From Planctomycetaceae bacterium (lineage in GTDB: Bacteria > Planctomycetota > Planctomycetia > Pirellulales > JAEUIK01): a DNA stretch of 8,985 bases. Where the stretch lies: positions 1-8,985 of the forward strand of contig JAEUIK010000753.1 of assembly GCA_016793185.1 (NCBI GenBank), in the 5' to 3' direction. The notes beneath the pieces were generated by a model, which was not told where the DNA came from, ran no database searches, and saw nothing but the letters and a program-made list of their open reading frames with translations. The first letter of the stretch is position 1, and each line of letters starts with the position of its first letter. Shown here piece after piece: positions 6,461 to 8,985 of this stretch. A program made the position numbers and the translations under genes.

Positions 6461-8730
6461 GCCGACGCCGTGCACAACAGACTGCTGCCGTGCAGCTCTT
6501 CCCCTTCCTGGATGTGCTGCTTTCGGCCATGGGCGCGCTGATTCTGCTGCTGGCCGTCGCCTCGCGCAATCTCTCGAAGCAAGAGGCCGATCTGGCCGCG
6601 AACGCACCCGCCGCCGAGGAGCTCCGCGTGCGTCGCGAGATGGTCGAGTGGGAGATCGAGCAGCTCAAGGTCCAGCGCGACAAGACCGCCGGCGACCTGG
6701 CCGAGCAGCGCCAGCAGCTGGGGCACCTGGAACGGCACACCCGGCAATTGCGCTCAGAACTCGAAGAGATCCTCCGCGCGGAGGAACAGCTGGCCGCCCA
6801 GTCCAGCGGCGACCTGCGCGCCGAGAAGGAAACCGAGCTGCGCGAACTCCGCAGCCGGCTCGCGGCCGCTAAACACGAGCTCGAAACCGCGCTGGCCGAG
6901 CAACAAACCAGCGGGTCGGCCTATGCGATCGTCCCCTATCAGGGGCCGAACGAAACGCGCCGCCGACCGATCTATATCGAGTGCCGCGCCAACGAGATCG
7001 TCATTCAGCCCGAGGGAGTCGTGCTCACTGCCAAGGATTTCGACGGCCCGCTGGGGCCGGGCAATCCCCTGGCCGCCGCCGTCCGCGCCGCCCGCGAGCA
7101 CCTGAACCGCACGCGGGGATCGCAGTCGGAAGACGAGGGAGAGCCGTATCCCTTGATGCTGGTCCGCCCCGACGGGATCGAGACGTTCTATGCCGCCCGT
7201 GCCGCGCTCGACTCCTGGGGCTCGGAGTTCGGCTACGAATTCATCGAAGCGGATTGGAAGGTCAAGTATCAGCCTGCTGACACGGAGCTGGCCACGGTCG
7301 AACAGGATGCCGTCGATACGGCACGCGAGCAAATGCGCCTGGTCGCGCAATTCGCGCCGCGGAGCAATCGCAACGTGACGGCGCGGACCTATCGCGCCTC
7401 CAAGGCGGGAGGTGGCATCGTGGCCGAAGATGGAGGCGGGCCTCCGCGCCGCAGCTTTGGCAACGACGGCAGTTCCGGCGGCTTCTCCCCCTATCGATCG
7501 CCCGGCAGCAGCGCCGCCGGCGGTGGGTTCGCCGAGAGCGGTCCAGACTCCGGCACGGCCCCGGGGGGGCGCTACGGTGACCATCGCTATGCCAGCGACC
7601 GCTACGGCGGCGATCGCTACGGGAGTGCTCGCCATGGGAGCGAATTCGGCGGCGCCGGTGGTGGCGAGTACGGGGGTGGTTCTGGCGGATCCGGCGCGTC
7701 GACGCCCTATCGCTCGGCGCTGGAAAACGTCCAGTCGCAACGCACGCAGGGATTGGCTGGGGGTGTTGGTGGAATGGGCAACCCGTTGTCCGGCGGCGGC
7801 GGCACTGGGACCTCGGGAACTGGTGGCGAAGTGGTCGGCGGCAACGAATCGGCCTTCAACGGAAGCGATCGCTACGCCCAGCGGGGCAACGGCGCCGGCG
7901 GCCCCGAGGGGGGCGCCATGTCTGGCGGCGCCTCCGGGAGCAGCACTGGTGGAGCCACTGGAACTGGCGGTTCGGGCGACGTGAGTTCACAGGCCGCGAC
8001 CGAAGGCCCCCAGTTTCCCCCTGCGGCCAACGGCGCATCAGGTGGCAACGCCGCGAATGGAGGAGCGGCCGGTTCGGCCGACGGACAAGGGATCGTGGGT
8101 GTGGGAGGAGGGGCCGGTTCGCCGCCTGCGGGGGCAACGTCCCCTGGAGGCGTACCCAGCGTCGGCATGCAGTTTGGCCAGCCCGAAAACGGCTCGAACG
8201 GTCAGCCCGAGACGCGCGGCGAGCAGTTCACCTCGCGTGGAGGCCCGCCGCCGAATGCGTTCGATTCTGCCGGCCGGCCGCGCGGGAATTACCAGAGCTC
8301 GAGCACCGGCCGCAGCAGCGGACCGAAGTACGGCAAGCGTCCGGCGCACCAGGGCGAAAATTGGGCGCTGCCCGAGTCTCCGCCTTCGTCGGTTCCGCTC
8401 TCCCGTCCGATTCGCGTGCAATGCCGCGAAGATCGGCTGACCGTGTTCGGCGAGCGCGGCGGCCGGGCGCCGACGCGCGTGATCGAGCTGGGGCCCGACA
8501 CCGGGGCGTCGGTCGACGAATTCGTGGCCGCGGTGCGCGAGCAGATGGACACGTGGGGCATCGCCGGCGATGGATTCTATTGGCACCCGATCGTCAAACT
8601 CGAAACGGTAGGCAACGGCGCCGCGCGCGCCTCGGAGCTGAAAGCGTTGATGGCGGGCAGCGGGCTCGAGTTCCGCGACCCTCCGGCGGGCGACAGCGTG
8701 CGCCGGGCCATGTCGCATACGCTGCGCTAA
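6457..8730 (+). CDS. Large ExbD/MotB-like membrane protein with duplicated domain and Gly-rich linker
   Basis: The 757-residue protein starts at ATG 6457, overlapping the previous stop; GGAGGAGG four bases upstream is a very strong ribosome-binding site. Residues 13-35 form one membrane helix, opened by FPFLDVLLSAMG with Asp19. The FLDV pattern resembles the Asp-bearing helix of ExbD/TolR, where the acid carries the proton. Residues about 40-150 are a long charged coiled coil. A globular domain spans about 168-271 (RPIYIECR, VRPDG, FGYEFIEADW). A Gly/Ser/Ala-rich low-complexity stretch of about 320 residues follows (319-640), with RYG units around 372-388. A second copy of the globular domain lies at about 649-741 (RPIRVQCR, VREQMDTWG, GLEFRD). 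The orientation expected from ExbD places everything after the helix in the periplasm. It lacks a visible OmpA-type peptidoglycan-binding domain. I recall the RPIxIxC domain from planctomycete hypothetical proteins only; function unknown. Confidence 0.8.
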   Translation: MSRRRAQQTAAVQLFPFLDVLLSAMGALILLLAVASRNLSKQEADLAANAPAAEELRVRREMVEWEIEQLKVQRDKTAGDLAEQRQQLGHLERHTRQLRSELEEILRAEEQLAAQSSGDLRAEKETELRELRSRLAAAKHELETALAEQQTSGSAYAIVPYQGPNETRRRPIYIECRANEIVIQPEGVVLTAKDFDGPLGPGNPLAAAVRAAREHLNRTRGSQSEDEGEPYPLMLVRPDGIETFYAARAALDSWGSEFGYEFIEADWKVKYQPADTELATVEQDAVDTAREQMRLVAQFAPRSNRNVTARTYRASKAGGGIVAEDGGGPPRRSFGNDGSSGGFSPYRSPGSSAAGGGFAESGPDSGTAPGGRYGDHRYASDRYGGDRYGSARHGSEFGGAGGGEYGGGSGGSGASTPYRSALENVQSQRTQGLAGGVGGMGNPLSGGGGTGTSGTGGEVVGGNESAFNGSDRYAQRGNGAGGPEGGAMSGGASGSSTGGATGTGGSGDVSSQAATEGPQFPPAANGASGGNAANGGAAGSADGQGIVGVGGGAGSPPAGATSPGGVPSVGMQFGQPENGSNGQPETRGEQFTSRGGPPPNAFDSAGRPRGNYQSSSTGRSSGPKYGKRPAHQGENWALPESPPSSVPLSRPIRVQCREDRLTVFGERGGRAPTRVIELGPDTGASVDEFVAAVREQMDTWGIAGDGFYWHPIVKLETVGNGAARASELKALMAGSGLEFRDPPAGDSVRRAMSHTLR
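7411..8373 (+). repeat. Low-complexity Gly/Ser/Ala-rich coding segment
   Basis: Within the 757-residue protein, residues about 319-639 are dominated by Gly, Ser, Ala and Thr with few hydrophobics. Imperfect units such as GGSG, GGxG and GxGG recur, and there is a short RYG-type run at about 372-388 (nucleotides 7570-7620). The frame stays open and in phase with the flanking domains, so this is a disordered linker, not a frameshift artefact. Confidence 0.75.
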
Positions 8731-8781
8731 CCAACAATCCCGTTCCCGAACGTCCGCAGCGAAGGCTGAGGAAACCGACCG

Positions 8782-8985
8782 ATGCGCAAACGACGCGACG
8801 ACGGCGAGGCCATGGGAAGCGACTCCTTTCTGGATGTCGTCGCCAACATGGTGGGCATCGTCATCATCCTGGTCATGGTCGCGGGACTGCGCTCGAAGAC
8901 GGCGCCCGAGCGCGTCGCCCGGCTCAAGGCCGATGGGCCGGAAGTGCGCGAATTGGCCGACCAGGAGGAGACCGCCCGGGTGCTC
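8782..8985 (+). CDS. Second ExbD-like membrane protein, truncated by window edge
   Basis: The frame is open from ATG 8782 to the right edge (68 residues). GAGGA lies about ten bases upstream; an in-frame ATG at 8812 is a possible later start. After a short charged start (RKRRDDGEAM), residues about 15-36 form one membrane helix, SFLDVVANMVGIVIILVMVAG, with Asp18 in an FLDV context. This matches the FLDV helix of the upstream 757-residue protein (Asp19). A charged helical stretch follows (APERVARLKADGPEVRELAD), probably the start of another coiled coil. It lies 51 bases after the upstream stop and belongs to the same operon. Two ExbD-like genes behind one MotA/ExbB-like gene suggest a heteromeric channel partner, as with paired ExbD/TolR proteins elsewhere. 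What the C-terminus carries cannot be seen here. Confidence 0.75.
   Translation, partial: MRKRRDDGEAMGSDSFLDVVANMVGIVIILVMVAGLRSKTAPERVARLKADGPEVRELADQEETARVL

Noticed and set aside
6754..7740. Minus-strand frame of 328 codons inside the 757-residue gene
   Set aside because: Antisense shadow; the plus-strand frame has a ribosome-binding site, coupled start, membrane helix and recognisable domain pattern.
8038..8718. Minus-strand frame of 226 codons
   Set aside because: Antisense shadow of the second globular domain and linker; Arg/Ala-rich with no domain.
5435..8985. Zorya (ZorAB) anti-phage system
   Set aside because: The MotA-like protein lacks a long ZorA tail, the partners lack an OmpA-type domain as in ZorB, and no ZorC/ZorD-like gene is visible.

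Overview
The window looks like chromosomal DNA of a high-GC planctomycete, probably of the Pirellulales type. This rests on the strong G/C third-position bias and on several proteins of a kind I associate with that phylum: an excisionase-type HTH protein with an Asp/Ser-rich body and a C-terminal membrane anchor, a small exported protein, and ExbD-like proteins carrying an 'RPIxIxC' domain. The lineage is inferred from recollection, not from a search. I see no mobile element, CRISPR array, tRNA or rRNA.

Left part, minus strand (1-2563): a likely three-gene unit read leftwards from a recognisable promoter (2536-2563). It encodes a small exported protein (2109-2486), a membrane-anchored HTH protein with acidic repeats (575-2041), and an OmpA/MotB-type lipoprotein cut by the left edge (1-482).

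Middle part, plus strand (2922-4660): a divergent queC-queD pair for making the 7-deazaguanine precursor of queuosine. It is followed by a short exported Tyr/Pro/Gly/Arg-rich protein (4388-4660). A strong, probably bidirectional terminator hairpin at 4787-4834 closes this part. The next roughly 600 bases have no convincing gene but hold four local stem-loops between 4999 and 5223.

Right part, plus strand (5435-8985): a tightly coupled membrane operon. A MotA/TolQ/ExbB-like protein with four predicted membrane helices (5435-6460) overlaps by ATGA a 757-residue protein (6457-8730). That protein has an ExbD-like N-terminal helix, a coiled coil, and two copies of one globular domain separated by about 320 residues of Gly-rich linker. 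A third gene (8782 to the edge) starts with a second ExbD-like helix. The set resembles an ion-driven stator or energy transducer with two different ExbD-type partners, and it is the most unusual system in the window. Its function is not known to me.
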